DNA of 36,258 nucleotides from Acholeplasmatales bacterium (GTDB taxonomy: Bacteria; Bacillota_I; Bacilli_A; Acholeplasmatales; Anaeroplasmataceae): assembly GCA_017388605.1 (NCBI GenBank), contig JAFPIE010000089.1:1-36258 (forward strand), in the 5' to 3' direction. The position numbers and the translations under genes are program-made. Position 1 is the first letter of the stretch. Each line of letters begins with the position of its first letter. Below, piece after piece: positions 8,496 to 16,427 of the stretch. Under the pieces are notes generated by a model. That model was not told where the DNA came from. It did not search any database and was given only the letters and a program-made list of their open reading frames with translations.

Positions 8496-8756
8496 ATGGA
8501 AAATAATGCTAGAGCAAGTGAAGAAATATTAAAGGATATTGATAAGGTATTAGAAAAGATTCGTCCTTATCTAAATAGTGAGGGCGGAGATATCGAATTA
8601 GTAAAATTCGAGGATGGCATCGTGTATGTAAAAATGATGGGTGCATGTGTCGATTGTGGTGCCCTAGATTCCACTTTAACCGATGGTGTTGAGGCATTAC
8701 TTATGGAATATGTTCCTGAGGTAATTGGCGTTAAAAACGTTATCGATTCAATTTAA
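8496..8756 (+). CDS. NifU C-terminal domain Fe-S carrier (YutI/NfuA type)
   Basis: 86 aa, just the Nfu domain: VLEKIRPYLNSEGGDIELV followed by CVDC (C51, C54), which binds a bridging 4Fe-4S cluster in a dimer, and a conserved C-terminal helix. It probably delivers Fe-S clusters, for instance to aconitase, which is also in this window. Starts 2 nt after yutD with its AAGGAT ribosome site inside that gene; same transcript. Confidence 0.93.
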   Translation: MENNARASEEILKDIDKVLEKIRPYLNSEGGDIELVKFEDGIVYVKMMGACVDCGALDSTLTDGVEALLMEYVPEVIGVKNVIDSI

Positions 8757-8762
8757 GAATTG

Positions 8763-8788
8763 AAATCTTCCTTTTAGGGAGATTTTTT
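8763..8788 (+). terminator. Terminator after the Nfu gene
   Basis: Nine-bp stem AAATCTTCC/GGGAGATTT with one G-T pair and a five-base loop, followed by T residues. Confidence 0.8.
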
Positions 8789-8809
8789 ATTTATTTTTAG
8801 AGTTAGTAA

Positions 8810-8818
8810 TGCTATAAT
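8810..8818 (+). promoter_or_regulatory. Extended -10 promoter of pgi
   Basis: TGCTATAAT with the TGn extension; the -35 region is AT-rich with no clear hexamer. It lies 30 nt before the pgi start and before a strong AAGGAGG. Confidence 0.65.
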
Positions 8819-8848
8819 GTATAAGGTGATTTCAAGGAGGATTTTCTA

Positions 8849-10183
8849 ATGGAAAAGAAATTAGTTTTAGATGTATCAAAGACAAAGGGCTTTTATGATG
8901 AGGCCTTATATAATGAGGTTAAAAAGGAAGTATTAGCTGCACAAAAGGTTTTAAATGAAGAAACTGGTGCAGGTAATGATTTCTTAGGCTGGTTAGATTT
9001 ACCAGTAAATTATGATAAAGAAGAATTTGCAAGAATTAAGGCTGCAGCTAAGAAGATTCAGTCTAATTCTAGCGTACTTGTAGCTATCGGTATTGGTGGT
9101 TCTTATTTAGGTGCTCGTGCAGCAATTGAATTCATGAAGAAATATTTCAACCAAAAGGGTGTTGAGGTTATCTTTGTTGGTAACCAGATTTCTTCTACCT
9201 ATGCATATGAGCTACTTGACTACCTAAAGGATAAGGATTTCTCTATTAATGTAATTTCTAAGTCTGGTACTACAACAGAGCCTGCCATTGCATTCCGTGT
9301 ATTTAAGGCATATGCTGAGGAAAGATATGGTAAGGAGGGTGCAAAGGAAAGAATCTATGCAACTACAGACAAGAAGAAGGGTGCATTAAAGACTTTAGCT
9401 GATGCTGAAGGATATGAAGAATTCGTAGTACCTGATAACATTGGTGGACGTTTCAGTGTATTAACTGCAGTAGGTCTACTTCCTATTGCTGTTGCAGGAA
9501 TTGACATTGATGAAATGTTAAAGGGTGCAGCTGATGCACGTGAATTATATAAGACTGCTGCATTCGAAAAGAATGAAGCATTACAGTATGCTTTAGTAAG
9601 AAACGTATTATATCGTTCTGGCAAGAAGCTTGAAATGCTTGTAAACTACGAACCAAGATTAAGCTATTTCGCTGAATGGTGGAAGCAATTATATGGTGAA
9701 TCTGAAGGTAAGGATCATAAGGGATTATGGAATACAAGTGCTTCCTTCTCTACAGATTTACACTCCTTAGGTCAAATGATTCAGGATGGCGAAAGAACAA
9801 TCTTCGAAACTGTATTAAACATTGAAAATCCAGTAGAAGAGGTTAAGATTTCTGCAACAGAGGATAATCTTGATGGCTTAAATTTCTTAGCTGGTAAGTC
9901 TATGGATTATGTAAATAAGATGGCAATGGAGGGTACATTACTTGCTCATGTTGAGGGTGGAGTACCTAACATTAGAGTAACAGTTCCTAATGTATCTGCA
10001 TATACATTTGGTTATATGGTATATTTCTTTGAATATGCTTGTGGTGTATCTGGATATACCCTAGGTGTTAACCCATTCAACCAGCCAGGCGTTGAAGCAT
10101 ATAAGAAGAATATGTTTGCCCTTTTAGGTAAGCCAGGCTATGAAGAGAAGCAAGCAGAGCTATTAGCTAAGCTTGGAAAGTAA
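8849..10183 (+). CDS. pgi: Glucose-6-phosphate isomerase
   Basis: Interconverts glucose 6-phosphate and fructose 6-phosphate. 444 aa, normal for the Gram-positive type (about 445-450). Family signatures: [12 protein letters not shown], the SIS-fold phosphate-binding [28 protein letters not shown], and a C-terminal [13 protein letters not shown]. Monocistronic with its own extended -10 promoter and terminator; codon use is richer in optimal codons than its neighbours, consistent with high expression. Confidence 0.98.
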   Translation: MEKKLVLDVSKTKGFYDEALYNEVKKEVLAAQKVLNEETGAGNDFLGWLDLPVNYDKEEFARIKAAAKKIQSNSSVLVAIGIGGSYLGARAAIEFMKKYFNQKGVEVIFVGNQISSTYAYELLDYLKDKDFSINVISKSGTTTEPAIAFRVFKAYAEERYGKEGAKERIYATTDKKKGALKTLADAEGYEEFVVPDNIGGRFSVLTAVGLLPIAVAGIDIDEMLKGAADARELYKTAAFEKNEALQYALVRNVLYRSGKKLEMLVNYEPRLSYFAEWWKQLYGESEGKDHKGLWNTSASFSTDLHSLGQMIQDGERTIFETVLNIENPVEEVKISATEDNLDGLNFLAGKSMDYVNKMAMEGTLLAHVEGGVPNIRVTVPNVSAYTFGYMVYFFEYACGVSGYTLGVNPFNQPGVEAYKKNMFALLGKPGYEEKQAELLAKLGK

Positions 10184-10189
10184 GATAAT

Positions 10190-10216
10190 AGGACGGATAT
10201 ACCGTCCTTTATTTTT
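10190..10216 (+). terminator. Terminator of pgi
   Basis: Stem AGGACGG/CCGTCCT with loop ATATA, then TTTATTTTT. Confidence 0.85.
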
Positions 10217-10241
10217 AAATAAAAAGTAAAGGATGATAATT

Positions 10242-10751
10242 ATGGCAGAATTTAAGCGAATTGCAAAGTTTTATAAGGTTTCTAAGGAACAATACCTAAA
10301 GAGCTTTGATAATAAAAATAATGAGGAAATTCTATCGATTTATGATGACATTTTATTACCTAAAAGAGCAACTAAAGGCTCTGCAGGCTATGATTTTTTT
10401 GCACCATTTGATATTGTGCTAAACCCAGGTGAAACCATTAAGGTTCCAACTGGTATTAGAGTATCTATGGAAGAAAATTATGTGCTTAAGCTATACCCAA
10501 GATCTGGTTTAGGATTTAAATATAGATTACAGCTAAATAATACAGTAGGTATTATTGATTCTGATTATTATTATTCAGATAATGAAGGTCATATCTTTGC
10601 AAAAATAACTAATGATTCTAATGAAGGAAAAACATTAGAAATCAAAAAAGGCCAAGGCTTTATGCAGGGTATTTTTGTAGAATATGGCATTACAGTAGAT
10701 GATGATACTGTTGAAGTTAGAAATGGTGGCTTTGGCTCTACAACCAAATAA
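10242..10751 (+). CDS. dut: dUTP diphosphatase
   Basis: Hydrolyses dUTP to dUMP + PPi, keeping uracil out of DNA. 169 aa from ATG 10242; AAAGG at 10228-10232 is 9 nt from this ATG but abuts the upstream ATG 10233. The five trimeric dUTPase motifs are visible: I PKRATKGSAGYDFFAP, II PRSGLGFK, III NNTVGIIDSDYY with the catalytic Asp, IV KKGQGFMQGIF, V NGGFGSTTK. The N-terminal 35 residues before motif I are longer than in E. coli Dut and resemble the larger Gram-positive/phage variants. Motif III reads DSDYYYSDNEG where DADYRGE is common, a lineage variant. Confidence 0.93.
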   Translation: MAEFKRIAKFYKVSKEQYLKSFDNKNNEEILSIYDDILLPKRATKGSAGYDFFAPFDIVLNPGETIKVPTGIRVSMEENYVLKLYPRSGLGFKYRLQLNNTVGIIDSDYYYSDNEGHIFAKITNDSNEGKTLEIKKGQGFMQGIFVEYGITVDDDTVEVRNGGFGSTTK

Positions 10752-10827
10752 ATGTTCGAATAATATACAGAAAACGTACAAAAAGATATGATTTTGTTTA
10801 CGAAAAACGTTTTGGTTACATATATTA

Positions 10828-10856
10828 TTGAAATGTGTCTTAAAATGACATATAAT
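10828..10856 (+). promoter_or_regulatory. Promoter of the 80-aa membrane protein
   Basis: TTGAAA (10828-10833), 17-bp spacer, TATAAT (10851-10856), 31 nt before the ATG at 10888. Confidence 0.85.
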
Positions 10857-10887
10857 AACATTGGTTTGAAAAAGGAGGAACAGAGTT

Positions 10888-11130
10888 ATGGGTTTCATTA
10901 ATTGGATTGATGGTTTATCTAAGGGTATGAAGATTTTAGTATTCTTCCCAATTTGGGGTTGGGTCTTTGGCTTCTTATATAGATTATTTAAGTTCATTAA
11001 CGATACTTCAAAGGTTATCAACTTGATTGGTGCAATTCTATTCGTTTTAGGACCTCTAGGATTTGTTCTTGAAATCATTGACTTTGTGTTCATTTTCGTT
11101 AATGAAAAGCCAACATTCTTGGTAGACTAA
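10888..11130 (+). CDS. Small two-pass membrane protein, paralogue A
   Basis: 80 aa, preceded by AAAGGAGGA. Two or three hydrophobic segments separated by a basic RLFKF turn. Its own strong promoter and terminator make it a separate unit. The pattern W-x-D/N-x-L, then a hydrophobic helix, a W, R-x-x-K-F, and a second hydrophobic helix recurs in the next gene, so the two are paralogues. Similar in size to YqaE/Pmp3-type or DUF-type membrane peptides but I see no diagnostic motif. Function unknown. Confidence 0.85.
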   Translation: MGFINWIDGLSKGMKILVFFPIWGWVFGFLYRLFKFINDTSKVINLIGAILFVLGPLGFVLEIIDFVFIFVNEKPTFLVD

Positions 11131-11132
11131 GA

Positions 11133-11159
11133 AAAAAATCCTCTTTACGAGGATTTTTT
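11133..11159 (+). terminator. Terminator after paralogue A
   Basis: Stem AAAATCCTC/GAGGATTTT with loop TTTAC and a T6 end. Confidence 0.85.
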
Positions 11160-11183
11160 GAATGTTTTATAGAGTAGTATAAT
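11158..11183 (+). promoter_or_regulatory. Possible promoter of paralogue B
   Basis: TATAAT at 11178-11183; a TTGAAT at 11158-11163 overlaps the preceding T-tract but its 14-bp spacer is short, so only the -10 is well supported. Confidence 0.5.
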
Positions 11184-11209
11184 TATATTTGGTAGAAAAG
11201 GAGATTATT

Positions 11210-11434
11210 ATGGATCGTTGGTTTAACAATTTACCAAGATTAGTACAAATCATTTTACTTTTCATTCCAGTATGTAACTGGGTAATGGAAGTTGGTGTAA
11301 GATGGTCTAAGTTTGCACATGATGGCGGATTCATTCGTTTAATTTGTGCACTTGTTGTAACTATCTTTGGTGTATTCGTTGGTTGGTTAGACGCTATTTG
11401 GTGTCTATTATTCCATCATATGCTATTTGCATAA
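11210..11434 (+). CDS. Small two-pass membrane protein, paralogue B
   Basis: 74 aa from ATG 11210 behind AAAAGGAG; an upstream TTG in frame would overlap the ribosome site. Two hydrophobic segments with RWSKF between them, aligned with RLFKF of paralogue A (10888-11130), and a similar N-terminal W-F-N-N-L. Own promoter-like -10 and terminator, so the two copies can be expressed separately. Function unknown. Confidence 0.82.
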   Translation: MDRWFNNLPRLVQIILLFIPVCNWVMEVGVRWSKFAHDGGFIRLICALVVTIFGVFVGWLDAIWCLLFHHMLFA

Positions 11435-11437
11435 AAA

Positions 11438-11473
11438 GAAGAGGATTAGCAGAAATTTGCTAATCCTCTTTTT
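11438..11473. terminator. Bidirectional terminator between convergent genes
   Basis: Perfect 11-bp stem GAGGATTAGCA/TGCTAATCCTC (11441-11451 with 11458-11468), T5 on the + side and an A-rich flank giving a U-tract on the - side. Serves paralogue B and the convergent 651-aa gene. Confidence 0.9.
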
Positions 11474-11484
11474 CTATTTTCTTT

Positions 11485-13440
11485 TTATATGCTCGTATAT
11501 ATTTCTATAAATTGATCTTTATATTTTACTTCATTATCTTTGATTTCACTTGGAATGCCTTCTATTTCACAAGTATGAATAGATTGCTCAAAGGAATTGA
11601 TTAATCGTTCAAGGCTTTCTTTGCTTTCATTGCCCTTATAATTTTTTATAAAATCTTCCTCTTGCTTAAGTAGGGAAGCATTATATTCCTTTATAGAATC
11701 TATAGCATCCACTACATTGGCATTAAATTTGTTCTTTTCTTTGGCTAAGGCATCATAATCTAAAGCACCCTTAGATGCTAGTAATTCAAGTTGATTGATT
11801 TTCTTTTTTTGTGCAATTAAAGCATTAATACAAGCATTTTTATTGTTCCATAGGTATTGTGCATTATATAGTAGAATAAGCCAATCCTTATGCTTGATTT
11901 CAATACTAAGGAATTCATCACTAACATGATTTCTTTTTAATTCGTTCATTTGTCTTTCAAATGTGGCATTTACTCGATCAAGCTCAAAATCGATTTGACC
12001 AATAGTCATATCCTTCATTTCATTCTTTGCACGAATGATAATATCCTCATTTAATCCATTTAAAGCAGCTTGAAGATTCTTTTTTTCACGTTTGAATTCA
12101 GCAAGTCTTTGATCTAAGGCATCAGGACTAAGTGCACCCTTTTTCATTAAGACATCGTTTTGTTCTTGCTTCTTTTCGAATTGAATTACTTGATTAAGAA
12201 GAGAATCCTTTTGCTTGGTTTCTATAATAGGGGTATCATTTTTCTCTTTTTCTTTTTTCTCACCCTGTGGTCTTACTTTAGCATCATCAAGAAAGATATG
12301 CTTCCTTACACCGTGATTTGGCTTTCCCTTTTCTGCTTCCCATATAATAATTGGCCCCAGTGGAGCGAAGAATGTACCAAAGATTATACTCGCTACTATA
12401 GATTTATAAATCATATATCCAACTCCATAGAATAGAAGGAAGAAGAGGATGGCAACAGCAATGCAAACAAGCGCAAGCTTTGTGCTATCTATTGGAGTTA
12501 TAGTATATGCTTCCTTTGTTTGATCATTTACGATAGATTGGACATTTTTTCCTTTGTAGGGTGTATTTATAATCCAAAATGGTAATAGAGCGTATACCTT
12601 CCTCATATTGGAAATCTCGAAATCATAAATGCTAATACCTTCCTTTTGGTAGCAATGGAGTATTTCTCTAAAATTTTGTTCACAGCCTTCTTTAAGTCTA
12701 TTTTCCGCTCTTTCCTCCATATTATCTAAGCGATCATTGGCCTTTTTAGAAAGATAGCCAGCCATATAAGAGGTTGTAAAAGGAATAAGCTCAATATCCT
12801 CATAGGAGCAAATGGAATCCATTGTATCATTGTCGATTTCATTTAAGGCATCTATAGGCATGTTTTTAAATTCTACAGTAATATCTAAAAGACTACATTT
12901 AAATGGAGATATATGGAATTTGCTTGCGGCAACTTCATTTATTTTTCCATCAGGTAGGCTTGCTTTAAAATCAACAACACCACTGAAAAGATAAAAAGGG
13001 ATATATATTGGCGTAAGAGTAGAATTGGATATTTGCTTTTTTAATTCTCTTGGTATAAAGCTTTTTGTATTTAAATAATATAATAATGCACGTTTAGCTT
13101 CCTCTTTCGTACTTTTTATAGGAAGTATGTACTTAGGCTTATATTTTCCTGCCATAGATTCCTTAAAAAGTAAATTGTTGCCACAATATGGGCAGGTAGT
13201 AGAAACCATTTCCTTAGAACCAACGATGCTAGCACCACAGGCTTCACAGACATATTCTTGAAAGCTATCTAAATCAGAATATAACTCATCCTCTTCACTT
13301 GGACTTAGCTCCTCTTTATATTTAAACAAATCTTTCGAATTATATATTGTTTTACAAGAGGAGCATATAAGCTTTCCTGTATTAGGATCATAGGATACAA
13401 CACCACCACAATTAGGGCATTCAAAAGTTTTACCTTCCAT
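11485..13440 (-). CDS. Zinc-ribbon, transmembrane, coiled-coil protein
   Basis: 651 aa on the - strand with AAGGGGGA before its ATG. Two zinc ribbons open the protein (C8, C11, C26, C29 and C65, C68, C83, C86), like TFIIB-type ribbons. Residues 95-315 form a soluble domain starting at KYKPKYILPI; two hydrophobic segments follow at about 321-340 and 345-367; the rest (about 420-640) is charged and helical. In that tail a unit with LMKKGALSPDALDQ and then LLASKGALDYDALAK recurs about 115 residues apart, an internal repeat. I do not recognise a characterised family. Zinc ribbons also mark the protease and SPFH-like genes of the 27.5-36.3 kb cluster, a possible but unproven link. Confidence 0.8.
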   Translation of the reverse strand: MEGKTFECPNCGGVVSYDPNTGKLICSSCKTIYNSKDLFKYKEELSPSEEDELYSDLDSFQEYVCEACGASIVGSKEMVSTTCPYCGNNLLFKESMAGKYKPKYILPIKSTKEEAKRALLYYLNTKSFIPRELKKQISNSTLTPIYIPFYLFSGVVDFKASLPDGKINEVAASKFHISPFKCSLLDITVEFKNMPIDALNEIDNDTMDSICSYEDIELIPFTTSYMAGYLSKKANDRLDNMEERAENRLKEGCEQNFREILHCYQKEGISIYDFEISNMRKVYALLPFWIINTPYKGKNVQSIVNDQTKEAYTITPIDSTKLALVCIAVAILFFLLFYGVGYMIYKSIVASIIFGTFFAPLGPIIIWEAEKGKPNHGVRKHIFLDDAKVRPQGEKKEKEKNDTPIIETKQKDSLLNQVIQFEKKQEQNDVLMKKGALSPDALDQRLAEFKREKKNLQAALNGLNEDIIIRAKNEMKDMTIGQIDFELDRVNATFERQMNELKRNHVSDEFLSIEIKHKDWLILLYNAQYLWNNKNACINALIAQKKKINQLELLASKGALDYDALAKEKNKFNANVVDAIDSIKEYNASLLKQEEDFIKNYKGNESKESLERLINSFEQSIHTCEIEGIPSEIKDNEVKYKDQFIEIYTSI

Positions 13441-13469
13441 AATATAATCCCCCTTTCATACATGAAATT

Positions 13470-13475
13470 ATTATA
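13470..13475 (-). promoter_or_regulatory. -10 hexamer of the zinc-ribbon gene
   Basis: TATAAT on the - strand, about 30 nt upstream of the ATG at 13440; the -35 region is A/T only. Divergent from the rplS promoter. Confidence 0.45.
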
Positions 13476-13511
13476 CTATAAATTATCGAAAAATAAAAAA
13501 ATAAATAATAC

Positions 13512-13539
13512 TTGCAATTCAAAAATAATATGGTATAAT
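13512..13539 (+). promoter_or_regulatory. rplS promoter
   Basis: TTGCAA (13512-13517), 16-bp spacer, TGG-extended TATAAT (13534-13539). Predicted start near 13546, giving a leader of about 85 nt. Confidence 0.85.
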
Positions 13540-13545
13540 TTAAGG

Positions 13546-13620
13546 GCTGTTTTATGCAGTAAAGCACATCATTCCGCTGGCAATTGGGATTTATTGGCTA
13601 TGAATCATGTTAAGTAAAAG
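13546..13620 (+). promoter_or_regulatory. Structured rplS leader, candidate L19 autoregulatory leader
   Basis: Between the promoter and the L19 ribosome site, ACAT-C-ATT near 13562 can pair with AAT-C-ATGT near 13602 and close a domain with inner helices. Firmicutes rplS often carries an L19 leader RNA; position and size fit, but I matched no consensus base by base, so this is tentative. Confidence 0.45.
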
Positions 13621-13630
13621 GAGATATACT

Positions 13631-13987
13631 ATGGCAAATGCAAAGGGTCAGGCTTTAATCAATGAGATTACAGCTGAATATCTTCAGGATCGTCCTAGCT
13701 TCCGTGCTGGTGATACTGTAAAGGTATATGTTAAGATTGTCGAAGGTGATACTCATCGTATCCAGGTATTCGAAGGCTTAGTTATTAAGCGTCAGGGTTC
13801 TGGTATTTCTGAGACATTCACTGTAAGAAAGATTTCTTACAATGTAGGTGTTGAGCGTACATTCCCTGTTCATACACCATCTATTGACCATATTGAAGTA
13901 GTTAGAAAAGGTAAAGTACGTCGTGCTAAGTTAAATTACATCCGTACATTATCAGCTAAGGCTGCTCGTATTAAGGAACGTCGATAA
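13631..13987 (+). CDS. rplS: 50S ribosomal protein L19
   Basis: 118 aa from ATG 13631 behind AAAGGAGA; the frame is open upstream to 13607 but that would include the ribosome site. Highly conserved L19 blocks are present: [60 protein letters not shown]19 sits at the 30S-50S interface. It is usually last in rpsP-rimM-trmD-rplS; here it is alone with its own leader and terminator. Confidence 0.98.
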   Translation: MANAKGQALINEITAEYLQDRPSFRAGDTVKVYVKIVEGDTHRIQVFEGLVIKRQGSGISETFTVRKISYNVGVERTFPVHTPSIDHIEVVRKGKVRRAKLNYIRTLSAKAARIKERR

Positions 13988-13996
13988 TCAAGGAAG

Positions 13997-14026
13997 ACTG
14001 TTAGAGGAAACTCTAGCAGTTTTTTT
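13997..14026 (+). terminator. rplS terminator
   Basis: Ten-bp stem ACTGTTAGAG/CTCTAGCAGT with one G-T pair and loop GAAA, then seven T. Confidence 0.9.
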
Positions 14027-14067
14027 CATTTAATTGTGGGAAATTATAAAAAAGAATAACAACAGTA

Positions 14068-14099
14068 TTGACAATTGTTATAAAACACTGTAATATAAT
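14068..14099 (+). promoter_or_regulatory. Consensus promoter ahead of a dyad
   Basis: Perfect TTGACA at 14068-14073. A TATAAT at 14094-14099 leaves 20 bp; TAATAT at 14091 gives 17 bp. It lies about 200 nt before the tetR start, immediately before a strong dyad. Confidence 0.6.
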
Positions 14100-14102
14100 A
14101 TT

Positions 14103-14135
14103 CCCAAGATGTGATAGTCTGACTATCATTTTGGG
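14103..14135 (+). promoter_or_regulatory. Long dyad: TetR-type operator or RNA hairpin
   Basis: Core inverted repeat TGATAGT-CTG-ACTATCA (14112-14128, perfect 7-bp arms) flanked by CCCAAG and TTTTGGG, which continue the pairing. Located just downstream of a TTGACA promoter and upstream of a TetR-family gene. A 17-bp dyad is the usual size of a TetR-family operator; as RNA it would form a stable stem of about 14 bp. Confidence 0.55.
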
Positions 14136-14206
14136 AGTGCAGTGAAGATTTAAATTGGTTATTATTACAAAAAACAGTCAATTTGTAAAGCCATATTAGG
14201 CATATA

Positions 14207-14235
14207 TTGATTTTATTCGAATAGTATGTTATAAT
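14207..14235 (+). promoter_or_regulatory. tetR promoter
   Basis: TTGATT (14207-14212), 17-bp spacer, TGT-extended TATAAT (14230-14235), 55 nt before the ATG. Confidence 0.8.
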
Positions 14236-14289
14236 AACCTTGTTATTGAAGTAGAAAAAGCAAAATGAAAGAAAGAAGAGGAAAAAAGT

Positions 14290-14904
14290 ATGAAGGATGA
14301 TGAAATTAAGGTAAAAATTGCGGAAGTTGCAAAGCAGGAATTTTTAGAATTAGGTTATGTTGATGCCTCTATGAGAAATATTTCAGCTAAGGCTGGTTTA
14401 ACTACAGGATCTTTATATAATAGATTTAGAGATAAGGCTGAATTATTTGAATATATCGTAGGAGATGCAGTAAATGGTGTATTTGAAAAATTTGAGAATT
14501 TTAATGCTGCATATTCCATTGGTGAAAATGCTGAAATCCAAAGTGAAGAAGAGCAATATAATACATCTGCAATGAAGTTTATTATTGATACTATGTTTGA
14601 TAATTATGATTCCTTTGATTTAGTTATTAACAAGGGTATTGGTTCTCCATATGAGAATTTTATGGATAAGCTTATTGGTGTTGCAACAGAGAATACAGTA
14701 AACTATATTTATAGTGCTAAGCAAGGAATTAAAAATCCTCAAATTGTTGCCGATGTTACACATTTATTAAATGTTGCCTTATTTGATGCTATTGCAGAAA
14801 TTTTCCGTAAGCATTATACTAAGGAGCAGGCAGCCTATTATATGAAGAGCATTTATTTCTTCTATAATGCTGGTTGGACAAAGCTATTAGAAAAGGATTT
14901 TTAA
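14290..14904 (+). CDS. TetR-family transcriptional regulator
   Basis: 204 aa with AGAAGAGG before the ATG. N-terminal TetR helix-turn-helix: IAEVAKQEFLELGYVDASMRNISAKAGLTTGSLYNRFRDKAELFEYIV (split here by family convention into helices 1-4 at about 8-55). The C-terminal ligand domain is helical with no motif that names the ligand. No exporter or enzyme gene is adjacent in the usual divergent arrangement; the dyad at 14112-14128 is the best candidate operator. Ends before a terminator. Confidence 0.9.
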   Translation: MKDDEIKVKIAEVAKQEFLELGYVDASMRNISAKAGLTTGSLYNRFRDKAELFEYIVGDAVNGVFEKFENFNAAYSIGENAEIQSEEEQYNTSAMKFIIDTMFDNYDSFDLVINKGIGSPYENFMDKLIGVATENTVNYIYSAKQGIKNPQIVADVTHLLNVALFDAIAEIFRKHYTKEQAAYYMKSIYFFYNAGWTKLLEKDF

Positions 14905-14926
14905 AAAAGGGCCTATGGCTCTTTTT
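14903..14926 (+). terminator. Terminator after tetR
   Basis: Stem AAAAGGGCC/GGCTCTTTT with one G-T pair and loop TAT, starting at the stop codon. Confidence 0.75.
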
Positions 14927-14940
14927 AATTGGGGGTAAAG

Positions 14941-15276
14941 ATGAAGAAGCTAGTTTTACGTAAGGAAGAAGCTGTAGATATTGAAAAGCTAATTGATGCA
15001 AAGGTTGAAACGGATTCTGGAGTATTTAAAAAGGTATTTCCTACAAAATGGGGAATTATAACCTTATTAATTTTTGAAAGATATTATCATAGAATTGATT
15101 CTGATCTTTCTATTACAGTAATATCAGATAAAAGGGATACTGAGACTACCGTTGAAATTATTGCTGCAGGAGGAAAAACCTCTGTTTTACAGTTCGATTT
15201 TGCGGCTGAAAAGTCTGCGACAAAATCGATTGCAGGAATCCTTATAAATGATGGTTTTGAGATTTTAGAGGACTAA
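14941..15276 (+). CDS. 111-aa protein, DUF6054-like, unknown
   Basis: Start ATG 14941 behind GGGGGTAAAG. A small alpha/beta protein: an N-terminal helix (KEEAVDIEKLIDAKV), strands around LLIFERYYHRIDSDLSITVIS and TTVEIIAAGGKTSV, and a C-terminal helix (ATKSIAGILINDGF). The order resembles DUF6054 proteins, which carry a similar F/L-E-R-Y motif; I am only moderately sure. No membrane segment or signal peptide. Lies 14 nt after the tetR terminator with no clear promoter, so leaky readthrough is likely. Confidence 0.7.
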   Translation: MKKLVLRKEEAVDIEKLIDAKVETDSGVFKKVFPTKWGIITLLIFERYYHRIDSDLSITVISDKRDTETTVEIIAAGGKTSVLQFDFAAEKSATKSIAGILINDGFEILED

Positions 15277-15298
15277 TTCTAGTCCTCTTTCATTTTTT
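15268..15298 (+). terminator. Terminator before ccpA
   Basis: Stem GAGGACT/AGTCCTC with loop AATTCT, overlapping the stop of the 111-aa gene, followed by TTTCATTTTTT. Confidence 0.8.
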
Positions 15299-15333
15299 AC
15301 ATTAAAATCACATTGTTATTTACATATTTTTTC

Positions 15334-15347
15334 AAAAAACGCTTACA
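15334..15347 (+). promoter_or_regulatory. cre-like site upstream of ccpA
   Basis: AAAAAACGCTTACA matches the cre consensus TGWAANCGNTNWCA in 12 of 14 positions, including the central CG and the right half. It is 19 nt before the ccpA -35, so autoregulation is possible. Confidence 0.45.
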
Positions 15348-15365
15348 TTTTGAAGGCTTGAAATA

Positions 15366-15394
15366 TTGAAAATGAATTTTCACTATGATATAAT
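15366..15394 (+). promoter_or_regulatory. ccpA promoter
   Basis: TTGAAA (15366-15371), 17-bp spacer, TGA-extended TATAAT (15389-15394), 35 nt before the ATG. Confidence 0.85.
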
Positions 15395-15428
15395 ACAATT
15401 ACTATATATCGCGTGAGGTGAGTATCAA

Positions 15429-16427
15429 ATGGCAAATACAACAATTTATGACGTTGCTGGAGCAGCAAAAGTATCTTTAGCAACTGTAAGCCGTGTCATG
15501 AACAATCCTGAAAAAGTAAATCCCGAGACTAGAGAAAAGGTATTAAAGGTAATTAAGGAATTAGGATACCGTCCTAATGCCATCGCCAGAGGTCTTGCGA
15601 GCCGTAAAACTACCACAGTAGGTATCGTTATGGCAGACGTTTCCAGAGCTGCAACAGCACAGCTACTAGGTGGTATTATTGATATCAGTAAAAAATATGA
15701 TTATGCAATTAAATTATTCTCTATGGCAGAAAATGACGATATTAAAGAAACAATTCGTCAGGTAGTTGCAGAGCAGGTTGATGGTATCTTATTTTTAAAT
15801 GATGAGCTAGAGCCATCCCAAATGGAAATGTGCATGAGCTTAATTCAAGATGCACAAATTCCAGTTGTTTTATGTAATGCAATGTATGATGAAAAGGATA
15901 TTCCTGCTGTAGGTATCGATTATGAGAATGCAACATATGATATTACAAAGGAATTAATTGATAAGGGCAAAAAGAATATTTATCTTGCAACTACAGTAAG
16001 AAGATATTCTGTTAATTTCCATAAGATTGCAGGTTATACAAAGGCTATGCAGGATGCAGGACTTGAGCCTTTAGTATTCCGTACATCTGGTGATGTATCT
16101 ATCAATACATTACACTTCCAGGAATTTATTAAGCACAATAACATTGAAGCATTAATTGCAGTACGTGATTCTATTGCAGTTTCCTTCATGAATGTTATGA
16201 TTAAGGCAGGCTTTAAGATTCCTGAGGATTGTGAGGTTGTAGGATTACAAAACACAAAATATGCAATTCTTTCAAGACCTAACTTGACATGCGTGGATAC
16301 TCCGGTGTATGATATAGGAGCTGTTTCTATGAGACTTTTAACTAAGTTCATGAAGCATGAGGAAATTCAAGAATCTAAGGTATTATTACCTTATAGAATC
16401 GTAGAAAGAGAAACAACAAAAGAATAA
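15429..16427 (+). CDS. ccpA: Catabolite control protein A (LacI family)
   Basis: 332 aa. N-terminal LacI helix-turn-helix TIYDVAGAAKVSLATVSRVMN (5-25), hinge helix region YRPNAIARGLASRKTTTVGIV as in Bacillus CcpA, then a periplasmic-binding-like core. The C-terminal block DIGAVSMRLLTKFM followed by LPYRIVERETTKE is strongly CcpA-like. With HPr-Ser-P, CcpA binds cre sites to repress or activate carbon genes. The promoter is strong and a cre-like site lies just upstream. Start behind GTGAGGTGAG. No terminator separates it from the tyrS T-box leader, so tyrS may be partly cotranscribed; tyrS also lies near ccpA in Bacillus. Confidence 0.92.
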   Translation: MANTTIYDVAGAAKVSLATVSRVMNNPEKVNPETREKVLKVIKELGYRPNAIARGLASRKTTTVGIVMADVSRAATAQLLGGIIDISKKYDYAIKLFSMAENDDIKETIRQVVAEQVDGILFLNDELEPSQMEMCMSLIQDAQIPVVLCNAMYDEKDIPAVGIDYENATYDITKELIDKGKKNIYLATTVRRYSVNFHKIAGYTKAMQDAGLEPLVFRTSGDVSINTLHFQEFIKHNNIEALIAVRDSIAVSFMNVMIKAGFKIPEDCEVVGLQNTKYAILSRPNLTCVDTPVYDIGAVSMRLLTKFMKHEEIQESKVLLPYRIVERETTKE

